Part shown: positions 15,065 through 22,212 of the stretch, in pieces
Numbering within the stretch: the first letter of the stretch is position 1
How the letters are laid out: each line of letters begins with the position of its first letter
Source of the DNA: Bradyrhizobium iriomotense
GTDB lineage: Bacteria; Pseudomonadota; Alphaproteobacteria; Rhizobiales; Xanthobacteraceae
NCBI RefSeq assembly: GCF_030160715.1
Contig: NZ_BSOW01000020.1
Span: forward strand, 62,001-126,000
Direction: 5' to 3'
Length of the DNA stretch: 64,000 bases
The notes under the pieces: generated by a model
Databases searched by the model: none
Told to the model about the DNA's origin: nothing
The model's input: the letters and a program-made list of their open reading frames with translations, nothing else
Position numbers and translations under genes: made by a program

Positions 15065-16390
15065 TCAGTGCAGCGTCGTCTCCGACGCTGCGATCCACGC
15101 GATCACGGCCTCCGAGAAGCCGTTGACTCGGGTCCACGCGCCGTGGCCGACGCCGTGCTGATGCGAGGCGACGTTGACCATCGTGCCGCGTGCCTTGGGC
15201 TCGGGCACCTGGTCGTGGCTCTGCTCGTCGGTGAAGACGATCAGGCGATCACCCTTGCGGTCGATTTCCGCAACCGCCTTGCCGAGATACGTCCCGCCAT
15301 GCGGCTGCGAGTTGATGATCGCATCCCGCAGTGCGAAGCCACGCCGAGGAGGAATCTTCACGACCTCGTTGGAGAAGGTGAAGATCTCGACCTCGTCGCA
15401 GATCTCGCGGGCGAGGATCGCAAGACCACACGCGGCTTCCGCGCGGGTCATTTCCGACTGCGCGGAGAGGGCCGCGAACATCGAGCCCGACACGTCGATC
15501 AGGAGCCGCGTGCGGCCGGGCAGCCGCACATGATCCTTGATCGACTTCAGCATCGCACCTTCGAGCTCGGGCTCGAAATCCGGCGCGTAGCGCGCGGCCG
15601 TGATGAAGCGATAGGGCAGGATACGATCCGTCCGCATCGCCTCGATCGCGCCCGCGATCACCTCGCGCGGCACCTGCGCATTCTGCATCAGTCGCAGGTT
15701 GCGCAGGAGCGCCATGCCGCCGAGCTTTTTCTCGGCGATCAGCCGCTCGAAGCTTTCACGCTTGCTCTTGCCGGCCGAGAGCGAAACCTCCCACGTGTCG
15801 GGGGAGGCGAGCTCGCCGTCGACGAGCTGCTTCCACACTTTCTCCTGCTCGGCGTCCTTCGGCTTGGCGTGCACCAGGAACAGCACATCCCTGATCCGCA
15901 CCGCGCCGTCGCGGTCGTACTTCGCGAGCTGATAGGCGTCGAACTTGGTCAGCGCACGGGCAAGGCCCTTCTTGACCTGCGCCGAGACCGGTTGACGCTT
16001 GCGCTGCTGCTGCGGGCCGAGCGCGTCCGCCCAGTAGATCGCGAGCAGCTCCGTCATCTCGTCGGGGCGCTGGATCACCTGCGCGAGCGTGTCGGCAACC
16101 AGGGCGCGATGCTTCTCGCTACGCGCCATCTCGCGGACCACGAGCAGCGGCGCGTGTCGCAGCTTCATGACCTCGCGCGCCTCGATCGCAAGCTGCGCCA
16201 CGCGGGCAGGAGCGACCTTCGGCACGAGAGCCTTGATGCGGTCGGCGATGGCGACGCCGTCCTCGTAGAACTGGTTCTCCCAGAGGAGGCAGTTCATCAG
16301 CGCGCGCTTCAGCTCCATCTCGGGCGTGAAGCGCACGGCGCGCGCACCCTCACGCGTGAAGGCGCGAACGATCTTGTTGAGCCTGACCAT
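15065..16390 (-). CDS. rsr: Ro60-type TROVE domain protein (Rsr)
   Basis: A 441-residue Ro60 orthologue. Residues about 20-280 form the helical TROVE ring that in the family binds misfolded RNA ends in its hole and Y RNA on its outer face (LMNCLLWENQFYEDG, VLFLVHAKPKDAEQEKVWKQ, MALLRNLRLMQNA). Residues about 290-440 form a von Willebrand A domain with an intact MIDAS motif DVSGSM and a later FTDEQSHD. GAGGAGG precedes the ATG. Immediately upstream on the same strand lies an array of tRNA-like RNA modules, the expected Y RNA partners. It is convergent with the DUF899 operon. Confidence 0.92.
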   Translation of the reverse strand: MVRLNKIVRAFTREGARAVRFTPEMELKRALMNCLLWENQFYEDGVAIADRIKALVPKVAPARVAQLAIEAREVMKLRHAPLLVVREMARSEKHRALVADTLAQVIQRPDEMTELLAIYWADALGPQQQRKRQPVSAQVKKGLARALTKFDAYQLAKYDRDGAVRIRDVLFLVHAKPKDAEQEKVWKQLVDGELASPDTWEVSLSAGKSKRESFERLIAEKKLGGMALLRNLRLMQNAQVPREVIAGAIEAMRTDRILPYRFITAARYAPDFEPELEGAMLKSIKDHVRLPGRTRLLIDVSGSMFAALSAQSEMTRAEAACGLAILAREICDEVEIFTFSNEVVKIPPRRGFALRDAIINSQPHGGTYLGKAVAEIDRKGDRLIVFTDEQSHDQVPEPKARGTMVNVASHQHGVGHGAWTRVNGFSEAVIAWIAASETTLH

Positions 16391-16522
16391 GACGGCCTCC
16401 TCTAGGTTGATGGTGGAATGGAAACGGTGCCGGGGAACAAGCGAGGCTGTACTGCCCCTTTCAGGGCTTCACAGAGCGGGCTCAATCTCCCAAGAGAGTC
16501 GAGGCACCGCCGTTGCGATCAC

Positions 16523-16545
16523 GAAGTAACAGCGTTCTTCACCAC
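16523..16545 (-). repeat. Hairpin repeat copy 4 of the Y-RNA-like array
   Basis: On the minus strand it reads GTGGTGAAGAACGCTGTTACTTC: GAAG and CTTC pair around a short loop. It shares GTGGTGAAGA and CTGTTACTTC with the two copies upstream. No T-arm or D-arm follows before rsr, so this copy is either a terminal remnant or serves as the closing strand of the preceding unit. Confidence 0.6.
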
Positions 16546-16595
16546 CGGCGGTGGGGATGAAGTGACACGATCCGGGAACAGGCGATTGCTGTGAC

Positions 16596-16718
16596 CCGGC
16601 CAACTGACGTTGGCCGGAAAGCGCTCTTTCCACTGAGCTACCGGTGCATGGAACACCGGACGGGATTCGAACCCGCGACCTCTCGCGTTGCAGGCGAAGT
16701 AACAGAAATCTTCACCAC
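16596..16718 (-). ncRNA. Y-RNA-like unit 2 with a permuted tRNA-like module
   Basis: In minus-strand order the unit shows the conserved hairpin (16718-16696), a variable-loop-like AGGTC, a T-arm of 5 bp with the canonical loop TTCGAAT (16676-16660), an acceptor-like 6-bp stem CCGGTG/CACCGG closed by a 7-nt loop (16659-16641), then TA matching U8-A9, and a D-arm GCTC-AGTGGAAA-GAGC (16638-16623). A 9-bp hairpin with a GTCA loop ends it (16617-16596). This is tRNA order rotated so that T-arm precedes D-arm, with no anticodon arm. It matches the known design of bacterial Y RNAs. Exact ends are unknown. Confidence 0.72.
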
Positions 16719-16754
16719 GGATCGTGATGGGGTTGGCGGGGAACCATCGATGCT

Positions 16755-16878
16755 GTTGCTGCTCTATCGAGCGGACTGAGCTACGGCATTTCAGCCGGCG
16801 GGATACGAACCCGCGACCTCCGTTCTGGCAAGCCAGCACGGCGCTCTAACCGAAGTAACAGACATCTTCACCACCGCC
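16755..16878 (-). ncRNA. Y-RNA-like unit 1 with a permuted tRNA-like module
   Basis: In minus-strand order: conserved hairpin (16878-16852), a stem with a CTTG loop (16841-16820), AGGTC, a T-arm of 5 bp with loop TTCGTAT (16814-16798), a 4-bp acceptor-like stem CGGC/GCCG (16797-16784), TA, and a D-arm GCTC/GAGC with a 13-nt loop (16781-16761). It has the same element order as unit 2 but is less canonical: the T-loop lacks A58 and the D-loop lacks GG. It lies upstream of rsr on the same strand. Exact ends are unknown. Confidence 0.68.
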
Positions 16879-17060
16879 AGGCCGATGCTTTTGGCTTCGG
16901 CCTTTGACGGGTACGCTGGGGAACGGGCGATATCGGCGTTCAGTGACGACAACACAGGGTCTTTCCTTGCGGAGAGACTCTGCGCCGGGCCGCGTGCAAG
17001 CCTTTTCCGAAGCCGCATCCCGGTGCGTGTGTCAAAGGCGGGAGGCATACCCGCTTTGCC

Positions 17061-17093
17061 GTGGTGGAGAAGTATCCGACATCTTCACCACCA
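17061..17093 (-). repeat. Hairpin repeat copy 1 of the Y-RNA-like array
   Basis: On the minus strand GGTGGTGAAG pairs with CTTCTCCACC (9 of 10 pairs) around loop ATGTCGGATA, the most stable copy of the array hairpin. It is followed by a T-arm-like stem GCGGG/CCCGC with a 7-nt loop TATGCCT that has lost the TTCRANY consensus. No D-arm is recognisable after it, so this unit appears degenerate. Confidence 0.55.
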
Positions 17094-17130
17094 GCGTCGG
17101 TTGAGCCGCGACCGTCGCGGCAAACCGTCT

Positions 17131-17167
17131 TTAGAAAAAATCGATTGCGGCGCTTTCGACGCGCCGC
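17131..17167 (-). terminator. Terminator-like hairpin upstream of the Y-RNA-like array
   Basis: On the minus strand GCGGCGC and GCGCCGC pair (7 bp) around a 7-nt loop and are followed, after six bases, by TTTTTT. The gap before the T-run makes it a weaker intrinsic terminator than the one at 17341-17375. Confidence 0.4.
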
Positions 17168-17340
17168 CATTTGCGAACCCTTGCGAGGTTCGCTCTGCCA
17201 TCGGTGTCCGGCTCATCGCCTCGTTCCCTCCGGCAGGCCCCGCGCGCTTGGGCACGCGCTTCTCCAGCGCGAGCCCCGGGATCCGGGTCTCCCGTTCCGG
17301 CATCGTGCCGGCGTATTCGAACGGGCCGCGCGGAGGGCAA

Positions 17341-17375
17341 CAAAAAACCCTCCGGAGCGGCTGGCTCGGGAGGGT
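17341..17375 (-). terminator. Intrinsic terminator on the minus strand, upstream of the array
   Basis: On the minus strand ACCCTCC pairs with GGAGGGT, with an inner GAGC/GCTC stem, and is followed directly by TTTTTT. This is a textbook Rho-independent terminator. It ends a short minus-strand transcript that would start near 17530, or attenuates transcription toward the Y-RNA-like array and rsr. Confidence 0.7.
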
Positions 17376-17404
17376 CCGTGAGAAGCGGACTTTCGATCTC
17401 GCCG

Positions 17405-17509
17405 TCAGGCAAGATCGCTCCCATGAGCCGGGCATGCGCTATCGATCGGTCCGAGACCGTTCGACAGTCGTGCAGATCTTTCGTAGCGGTGGTTCATCAC
17501 TCGGTTCAT
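17405..17509 (-). CDS. Possible 34-residue leader peptide
   Basis: An open frame from ATG 17509 (MNRVMNHRYERSARL...) to a stop 30 bp before an intrinsic terminator on the same strand. The placement suggests a leader ORF or the coding part of a small RNA. There is only a weak AAAAGA before the ATG and I recognise no homologue. It overlaps nothing else and lies divergent from the DUF429 gene. It may equally be non-coding. Confidence 0.3.
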   Translation of the reverse strand: MNRVMNHRYERSARLSNGLGPIDSACPAHGSDLA

Positions 17510-17610
17510 GGTCTTTTCGCGGACGGAAGTGTTCGCGAGGGCGCGGGACATACGCCCGCAACTTGCGGATGTCAAGCGTGCTCGAAGACTTGCAGCAGAC
17601 GGAAGAGGGG

Positions 17611-18270
17611 ATGCCAAGCTATCTCGGCCTCGATGGCTTTCGGTTTGGCTGGGTCGCGGCCTGGATCGACGAGCGTGGTGACCACGGCTTTGACTATGCG
17701 CCCGGGCTCACGCGCTTGCTCGCGATGCCGCACAAGCGGGCGATGATCGACATGCCCATCGGATTGAAGATGGAAGGCTATCGCGTGTGCGACGTGCGTG
17801 CGCGCGAGCTGATTGGTCCTGCGGTTTTCCTCGGCGCGCGTCGAAACCTCTGGACGTTTCCGGACATGGCTGCGGCGAACGAGCATTACTGGCAGCGCAA
17901 TGACAAAGGCGTGTCGAGCCAGCTATGGAATATCAGGGACAAGATCAGGGAGGTCGACGACGTCATGACGCCGCAGCGCCAGGCGATGATCGGCGAAGCA
18001 CATCCGGAATTGATCTTCTGGAATCTCGCAGGCACCAAAAAGCTTGACCGAAAGACATCGGCGGCCGGACGCGAGCAGCGCATCGAGCTCCTGGAGAAGC
18101 GGGGCTTCGCCAAGATCCGCAAATGGCTGACGCAACGTCACGGCACGGGTATCGGTCGCGATGACCTCATCGATGCCTGTGCCTGTGCAGTGGCCGCGCG
18201 CGACAGCACACGGCACGTCGGCGACGATGAGATTGATCCGCGCGGATTGCGAATGGAGATCAACTACTAG
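17611..18270 (+). CDS. DUF429 domain protein
   Basis: A 219-residue DUF429 protein (RNase H-like fold predicted nuclease family). Conserved pieces are LGLDGFRFGWVAAW, the acidic AMIDMPIGL, the PQRQAMIGEAHPELIFWNLA segment, and the C-terminal DDLIDACACAVAARD. ATG at 17611 is chosen because GGAAGAGGGG lies directly before it; ATG at 17569 would add 14 residues without a ribosome binding site. The open frame continues far upstream through the RNA array, but that extension has no protein-like character. It is divergent from the Y-RNA/rsr transcript, so a role in RNA or nucleic acid metabolism is conceivable. Confidence 0.8.
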   Translation: MPSYLGLDGFRFGWVAAWIDERGDHGFDYAPGLTRLLAMPHKRAMIDMPIGLKMEGYRVCDVRARELIGPAVFLGARRNLWTFPDMAAANEHYWQRNDKGVSSQLWNIRDKIREVDDVMTPQRQAMIGEAHPELIFWNLAGTKKLDRKTSAAGREQRIELLEKRGFAKIRKWLTQRHGTGIGRDDLIDACACAVAARDSTRHVGDDEIDPRGLRMEINY

Positions 18271-18369
18271 ATCGGGAAGATTCGGCAATATTTCGGGCGC
18301 GCCAGGAACCACGTCAGCCGAGCAGCGTTGGATGCCTGCACTGAAAGGATGGCGCTGAGGGACAATGCG

Positions 18370-18516
18370 ATGAACGACGCCAGTCAATTGGCGACAGCGA
18401 TGGTTGCGATCACGTTCACGGCCATGCTGCTGATCACGGGGCAATGGTTCGTGGATTACCAATTGGAGCATGAGGCGAGGGCGCCGATTGTCAGGATGGT
18501 GGCCCTGCCGCCATAG
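18370..18516 (+). CDS. Possible 48-residue single-pass membrane protein
   Basis: A short frame with one hydrophobic helix (LATAMVAITFTAMLLITGQW) near the N-terminus and a polar tail ending in a hydrophobic VRMVALPP. ATG at 18370 is preceded by GAGGGACA. No family is recognised. The membrane-protein composition and the ribosome binding site favour a real small gene, but the evidence is thin. Confidence 0.45.
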   Translation: MNDASQLATAMVAITFTAMLLITGQWFVDYQLEHEARAPIVRMVALPP

Positions 18517-18604
18517 TGAGGTGCGGGATGAAGCACGCGGCCTTGCGTTGTTGCGCTGCTCGCCTAGATTGAGAGGCGACCCAACACCAAGTCCAAAGGT
18601 CCTG

Positions 18605-19309
18605 ATGTCCGATCTCTCAGTCTTCCCGATCACCAAGCGCTGGCCAGCCAAAAATCCCGAGCTCCTTCAACTCTACTCCCTGCCGACGCCGAACGGTGTC
18701 AAGGTCTCGATCATGCTTGAGGAGATCGGGCTGCCTTACGAGGTCCATCTCGTCGACTTCGGCAAGGACGACCAGAAGACGGTGGAATTCCTGTCGCTCA
18801 ATCCGAATGGCAAGATCCCTGCGATCCTCGATCCCAACGGCCCCGGCGGCAAGCCGCTGCCGCTGTTCGAGTCCGGCGCGATCCTGCAATACCTCGCCGA
18901 GAAGAGCGGCAAGCTTCTGCCGCAGGACGCGGCACGCCGCTATCAAACCATCCAGTGGGTGCACTTCCAGATGGGCGGCATCGGGCCGATGTTCGGCCAG
19001 GTCGGCTTCTTCCACAAATTCGCGGGCAAGGATTTTGAGGACAAGCGGCCGCTCGAGCGCTACGTCGGCGAGTCCAGGCGCCTGCTTGGTGTCATGGAGA
19101 CGCATCTTGCCGGCCGGCAATGGGTGATGGAGGACGAGTACACCATTGCCGACATTTCCATGCTCGGCTGGGTCCGCAATCTCATCGGATTCTATGGCGC
19201 GGGCGATCTGGTCGAGTTCAACAAGTTCAAGGCGGTCGCCGACTGGCTTGAGCGTGGCCTGGCGCGACCGGCAGTGCAGCGCGGACTGAATATTCCGAAG
19301 CGTCCGTGA
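18605..19309 (+). CDS. Glutathione S-transferase family protein (YghU/YfcG-like)
   Basis: A 234-residue protein with the thioredoxin-like N-terminal GST domain (LQLYSLPTPNGVKVSIMLEE, NPNGKIPAILDP, FESGAILQYLAE) and an all-helical C-terminal domain (MEDEYTIADISMLGWV). The motifs resemble YghU and YfcG of E. coli, which have glutathione-dependent disulfide-bond reductase activity. The Asn after the first strand replaces the usual Ser/Tyr, as in that subgroup. It starts at ATG 18605 and is convergent with a TauE-family gene three bp away. Confidence 0.85.
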   Translation: MSDLSVFPITKRWPAKNPELLQLYSLPTPNGVKVSIMLEEIGLPYEVHLVDFGKDDQKTVEFLSLNPNGKIPAILDPNGPGGKPLPLFESGAILQYLAEKSGKLLPQDAARRYQTIQWVHFQMGGIGPMFGQVGFFHKFAGKDFEDKRPLERYVGESRRLLGVMETHLAGRQWVMEDEYTIADISMLGWVRNLIGFYGAGDLVEFNKFKAVADWLERGLARPAVQRGLNIPKRP

Positions 19310-19311
19310 GG

Positions 19312-20094
19312 TCAGCTCAGCGCTTTGCAGGTCATGTACACCGCCATGAGCGAGACGAAACCGATCATCATCCGCCGCAGCACTGATTTGCTGACGCGGT
19401 TGGCCATGCGCGCGCCGAGATCCATGCCGACCCAGAGGCCGGCAAGGATGCCGATGACGGCCGGCCAGCCGACCACGAGGCCGTTGCTCCAGTAGATCCA
19501 TGCCGGCGGAATGGTGGTGGGGATGACGGAGAAGATCAGGCTGACGAGTTGCGCCTGATGCTGCGGCACGCACAGGCCCGCGGCGAGCCCGACGGTGATC
19601 GCAAGTCCGCCGCCGATACCCATGAAGCCTGAGGAAAAGCCGGCGAGGGTGCCGACGAGGAGGAGAGGGAGCCACGGCAGCTCGCGCTGTTCCTTCTCGT
19701 CGTGACCTTTCTTGTGGTCGCGGCGCAGGACAAGGGCGGCGGTCAGCGCCGTGAGATAGACGACATAGGCCCATTGCAAAAAGCGGTCGGATACTGCGGC
19801 GGCGGCATAACCGCCGCTCACGCCGCCGATCAGAAATCCAATGCCGATCCAGACGATCCATTGCAGCGGGCTGCGGTTGCCGTTCTGCCAATAGCGCCGG
19901 ATGCCGGCGAGTCCCGTCGGCGGTATCTGCGCGACCAGCGATGTCCCCTGGGCGACATGCTGCTCGGCGCCGAGCAGGAGCACCGAGAAGATCACGAGGC
20001 CGCCACCCGGGCTCACGCCGAGCAGGCCAGAGGTGAGACCGCCGGCCAGACCGACGCCGATGCCGGCGAGCAGCTCATATGCCGAGGACATCAT
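19312..20094 (-). CDS. Sulfite exporter TauE/SafE family protein
   Basis: A 260-residue membrane protein with about eight hydrophobic segments and the two TauE/SafE repeats: GLAGGLTSGLLGVSPGGGLV in the first half and GTLAGFSSGFMGIGGGLAI in the second. The family exports sulfite, sulfoacetate or other organosulfur anions; the substrate here is unknown. It starts 3 bp after the TetR gene stop on the same strand, so the pair forms an operon and TetR probably controls it. Confidence 0.87.
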   Translation of the reverse strand: MMSSAYELLAGIGVGLAGGLTSGLLGVSPGGGLVIFSVLLLGAEQHVAQGTSLVAQIPPTGLAGIRRYWQNGNRSPLQWIVWIGIGFLIGGVSGGYAAAAVSDRFLQWAYVVYLTALTAALVLRRDHKKGHDEKEQRELPWLPLLLVGTLAGFSSGFMGIGGGLAITVGLAAGLCVPQHQAQLVSLIFSVIPTTIPPAWIYWSNGLVVGWPAVIGILAGLWVGMDLGARMANRVSKSVLRRMMIGFVSLMAVYMTCKALS

Positions 20095-20097
20095 CGC

Positions 20098-20730
20098 TCA
20101 CGCCCTGGTCCGACGCCTGGTCTCCGCCCTGACCGGGCGAAAGCCGTCGAGCATGCGGCTGGCGGCGGCCGTGCACGCCTCCACATCGATGTCTTCGCCC
20201 CAGCATTTTTGCAGCACAAAACCCTGGAACATCGCGATCAGCGTGCGCGCGATCGCATCGGCGCTGACGTCGCGTTTGAAGACGCCGTCGTGCTGGGCCC
20301 GTTCGATCAGCGCGACGATGACCGCGCGTGGCATGTCGATGCCTTCAACGACGCTGGCGCGGACGCGGCGGTTACGCAGCGCCTCGGCCCAGCCGTGGAT
20401 TCCGACGCGTCGGCGCGCCTCGCCTGCGGGATCGGTGAGCCATTGCGCATAGACGCGGACCAGCGCCTGCAACCGCTCAAGCGGATCGCCGGACCCTTGC
20501 GCGACCGAGTTGAGCACGGCCTCGCGGCGATGCCGGTCGTCGGCCAGCGCCTCGATGAGGTCGTCCTTGCTCTGGAAATAGAGGTAGACGGCGCCGTGGC
20601 TCAAGCCCGACCGTTTCACGATGTCGGCCATGCCGGTCTGGTGGAAGCCATTTTCGGAGAAGCAGGCGAGGGCAGCCTCGAGAATCTGCTGGCGCCGGCT
20701 TTCGCGCTGTTTTTCGCTGATCTTCGGCAT
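20098..20730 (-). CDS. TetR family transcriptional regulator
   Basis: A 210-residue regulator. The N-terminal helix-turn-helix is clear (QQILEAALACFSENGFHQTG, MADIVKRSGLSHGAVYLYFQ, SKDDLIEAL). The C-terminal ligand domain is variable, as expected. ATG at 20730 starts the conserved region; an in-frame extension to 20796 would overlap the probable operator. It is followed at once by a TauE/SafE exporter gene and likely represses both. The inducer is unknown. Confidence 0.9.
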   Translation of the reverse strand: MPKISEKQRESRRQQILEAALACFSENGFHQTGMADIVKRSGLSHGAVYLYFQSKDDLIEALADDRHRREAVLNSVAQGSGDPLERLQALVRVYAQWLTDPAGEARRRVGIHGWAEALRNRRVRASVVEGIDMPRAVIVALIERAQHDGVFKRDVSADAIARTLIAMFQGFVLQKCWGEDIDVEACTAAASRMLDGFRPVRAETRRRTRA

Positions 20731-20750
20731 CGCGGCTCGCTCGCAAAATA

Positions 20751-20821
20751 ACTGACCAGATGATCGTTTTGCTTGGGATTTCTCTAACTTAAACACTGAT
20801 ATAAAAACCGATCAGTCAGTC
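20751..20821. promoter_or_regulatory. Candidate TetR operator pair
   Basis: ACTGACCAGATGATCGTTTT (20751-20770) and AAAACCGATCAGTCAGT (20804-20820) are near inverted copies of each other, centred about 50 bp upstream of the tetR start. Half-sites of the type ACTGA/TCAGT are common in TetR operators. Confidence 0.45.
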
Positions 20822-20920
20822 ATTTTTAACGTCGACGAACGGCGGCGTCAAGAGATCGGCCTGCCGTTGCTGGCGTGCCAGAAATCGAACGGCGCTACGA
20901 TGTCTGACGGTCTGGGGCGG

Positions 20921-21292
20921 CTAGAACAGCCGGCCGCCGTTCGGCACGGCTTTGCTCGGCTGCATCAGCACGACCTTGCCCTCGGCGTCGGGGAAGCCGA
21001 GCGTCAACACCTCGGAAACGACCGGCCCGATCTGGCGCGGAGGAAAATTGACGACAGCCGCGACCTGCTGTCCCACCAGCGTTTCCAGCGGATGGTTTTC
21101 GGTGATCTGCGCCGAGCTCTTGCGCACGCCGATCACGGGGCCGAAGTCGATCCACAGCCGCCATGCCGGCTTGCGCGCTTCGGGGAACGGTTTTGCGTCA
21201 ATGATGGTGCCGACGCGGATGTCGACCTTCAGAAACGTATCGAAGTCGATGGTCGGCGCAGCGGCGGCGGTGGAATCGTGATTGACGTGCAT
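20921..21292 (-). CDS. csaA: CsaA-like tRNA-binding domain protein
   Basis: A 123-residue protein with the EMAP-II-like tRNA-binding OB fold (FLKVDIRVGTIIDAKPFPEA, WRLWIDFGPVIG, VGQQVAAVVNFPPRQIGPV, LTLGFPDAEGKVVLM). Length and motifs match CsaA, described as a secretion-related chaperone in Bacillus and a tRNA-binding protein by structure. ATG at 21292 begins the family-length protein; the longer frame to 21355 is rejected. It is a single gene between tetR and an ArsC-like gene on other strands. Confidence 0.88.
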   Translation of the reverse strand: MHVNHDSTAAAAPTIDFDTFLKVDIRVGTIIDAKPFPEARKPAWRLWIDFGPVIGVRKSSAQITENHPLETLVGQQVAAVVNFPPRQIGPVVSEVLTLGFPDAEGKVVLMQPSKAVPNGGRLF

Positions 21293-21395
21293 GGTGAAAT
21301 CCGTGTGGCGAACTTGGGTGGTGAATATTGTGGGGCGCGCCGTAGTTTCGTACAACGCCGATCATCGTCACGCGACCCATGCATGAGGAGCGGCC

Positions 21396-21758
21396 TTGCC
21401 CACCACCATTTATGGCATCAAGAACTGCGACACCATGAAGAAGGCGCGCGCCTGGCTCGATTCCAACGGTGTGGCCTATGATTTCCACGACTACAAGGCC
21501 GTTGGCGTCGAGAAGGAAAAGCTCAAGGCGTGGAGCGACAAGGTCGGCTGGGAGACGCTGCTCAACCGCGCCGGCACCACCTTCAAGAAGCTACCCGAGG
21601 CCGACAAGGAAGGCCTCAACGAGAAGAAGGCGCTCGCCTTGATGCTGGCGCAACCCTCGATGATCAAGCGGCCCGTGCTCGAGATCGGCAGCAAGCTCCT
21701 GGTCGGATTCAAGCCGGATATCTACGCCAAGGACATCGGCGCCAGGCGCAAGGGCTAG
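21396..21758 (+). CDS. ArsC/Spx-like reductase family protein (YffB type)
   Basis: A 120-residue thioredoxin-fold protein. The N-terminus TIYGIKNCDTMKKARAWLDS contains the ArsC/Spx catalytic-type Cys, and the C-terminal LMLAQPSMIKRPVLEIGSKL is the family signature with the phosphate-binding Arg. It matches the YffB subgroup, whose arsenate reductase activity is not established. TTG at 21396 follows GAGGAG, so the annotated start is non-ATG. No ars operon genes are nearby, so a role in arsenic resistance is doubtful. Confidence 0.85.
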   Translation: MPTTIYGIKNCDTMKKARAWLDSNGVAYDFHDYKAVGVEKEKLKAWSDKVGWETLLNRAGTTFKKLPEADKEGLNEKKALALMLAQPSMIKRPVLEIGSKLLVGFKPDIYAKDIGARRKG

Positions 21759-21759
21759 T

Positions 21760-21882
21760 TCAGGGCGCGCGATCAAAGAGATCGTGGTCGATCGCCGCGC
21801 GCGGTTTCGGGTGCGACATCGCGTTATTTCCGCGCATCGGATTCTTGATCTCGAAGCCGCCGTCGTCGCTGATCGTCTTCAC
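21760..21882 (-). CDS. Possible 40-residue protein of unknown function
   Basis: A frame from GTG 21882 (VKTISDDGGFEIKNPMRG...) ending one base from the ArsC-like gene stop. The composition and codon use look protein-like, but no family is recognised and the ribosome binding site is weak. Could be spurious. Confidence 0.3.
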   Translation of the reverse strand: MKTISDDGGFEIKNPMRGNNAMSHPKPRAAIDHDLFDRAP

Positions 21883-22212
21883 CTGATGCGATGACGTGGA
21901 TGCGCGGGAAAATTTTCTATCGAGGGCTGGCCGAGCGCGCGAAAGACCGTTAACGACGGCCTGATGACCGATGCTTTGCAAGCGAGGTCATCGGGCAGGT
22001 GCGACATCAACGCCTTCGACTAAGGGAGCATCTATCCCGTAGTCGACGGCTCCGCCTGCTCCGCTTTCCGCCTTGCCTAACCCCCGTCACCTCCGGCATA
22101 TTCCGCCGCCGGAGGCGGCGTTCCGGGAAGGGCTCCAAGGCTTCCGGAAAGCCGATAGCAATAAGCAAAGCCACGCGCGGCCAGCGCGTCGCGCGGGCAG
22201 GGGGAAATTTGT
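21883..22212. other. Intergenic region before the liv operon
   Basis: About 330 bp without a convincing gene. It should contain the promoter of the downstream ABC operon. A palindromic TCCGCCGCCGGAGGCGGCG-type stretch is seen near 22102-22122. No clear operator or terminator is recognised. Confidence 0.4.

Noticed and set aside
16623..16676. A normal tRNA gene
   Set aside because: T-arm and D-arm are present but in the wrong order and without an anticodon arm, so a standard tRNA is excluded.
17085..17435. Minus-strand frame of 116 codons through the terminator region
   Set aside because: It spans an intrinsic terminator and has no ribosome binding site or family match; the region is better explained by RNA structures.
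16885..17568. Long plus-strand frame running into the DUF429 gene (461 codons in total)
   Set aside because: It crosses the Y-RNA-like array and two minus-strand terminators, has no domain pattern, and a good ribosome binding site exists only at 17611.
19312..20094. TauE protein as a proven sulfite exporter
   Set aside because: Only the family can be recognised; there are no sulfur-metabolism genes beside it.
21396..21758. Arsenate reductase as part of an ars operon
   Set aside because: Family resemblance is to YffB and no arsB, acr3 or arsR gene is adjacent, so a resistance role is not supported.
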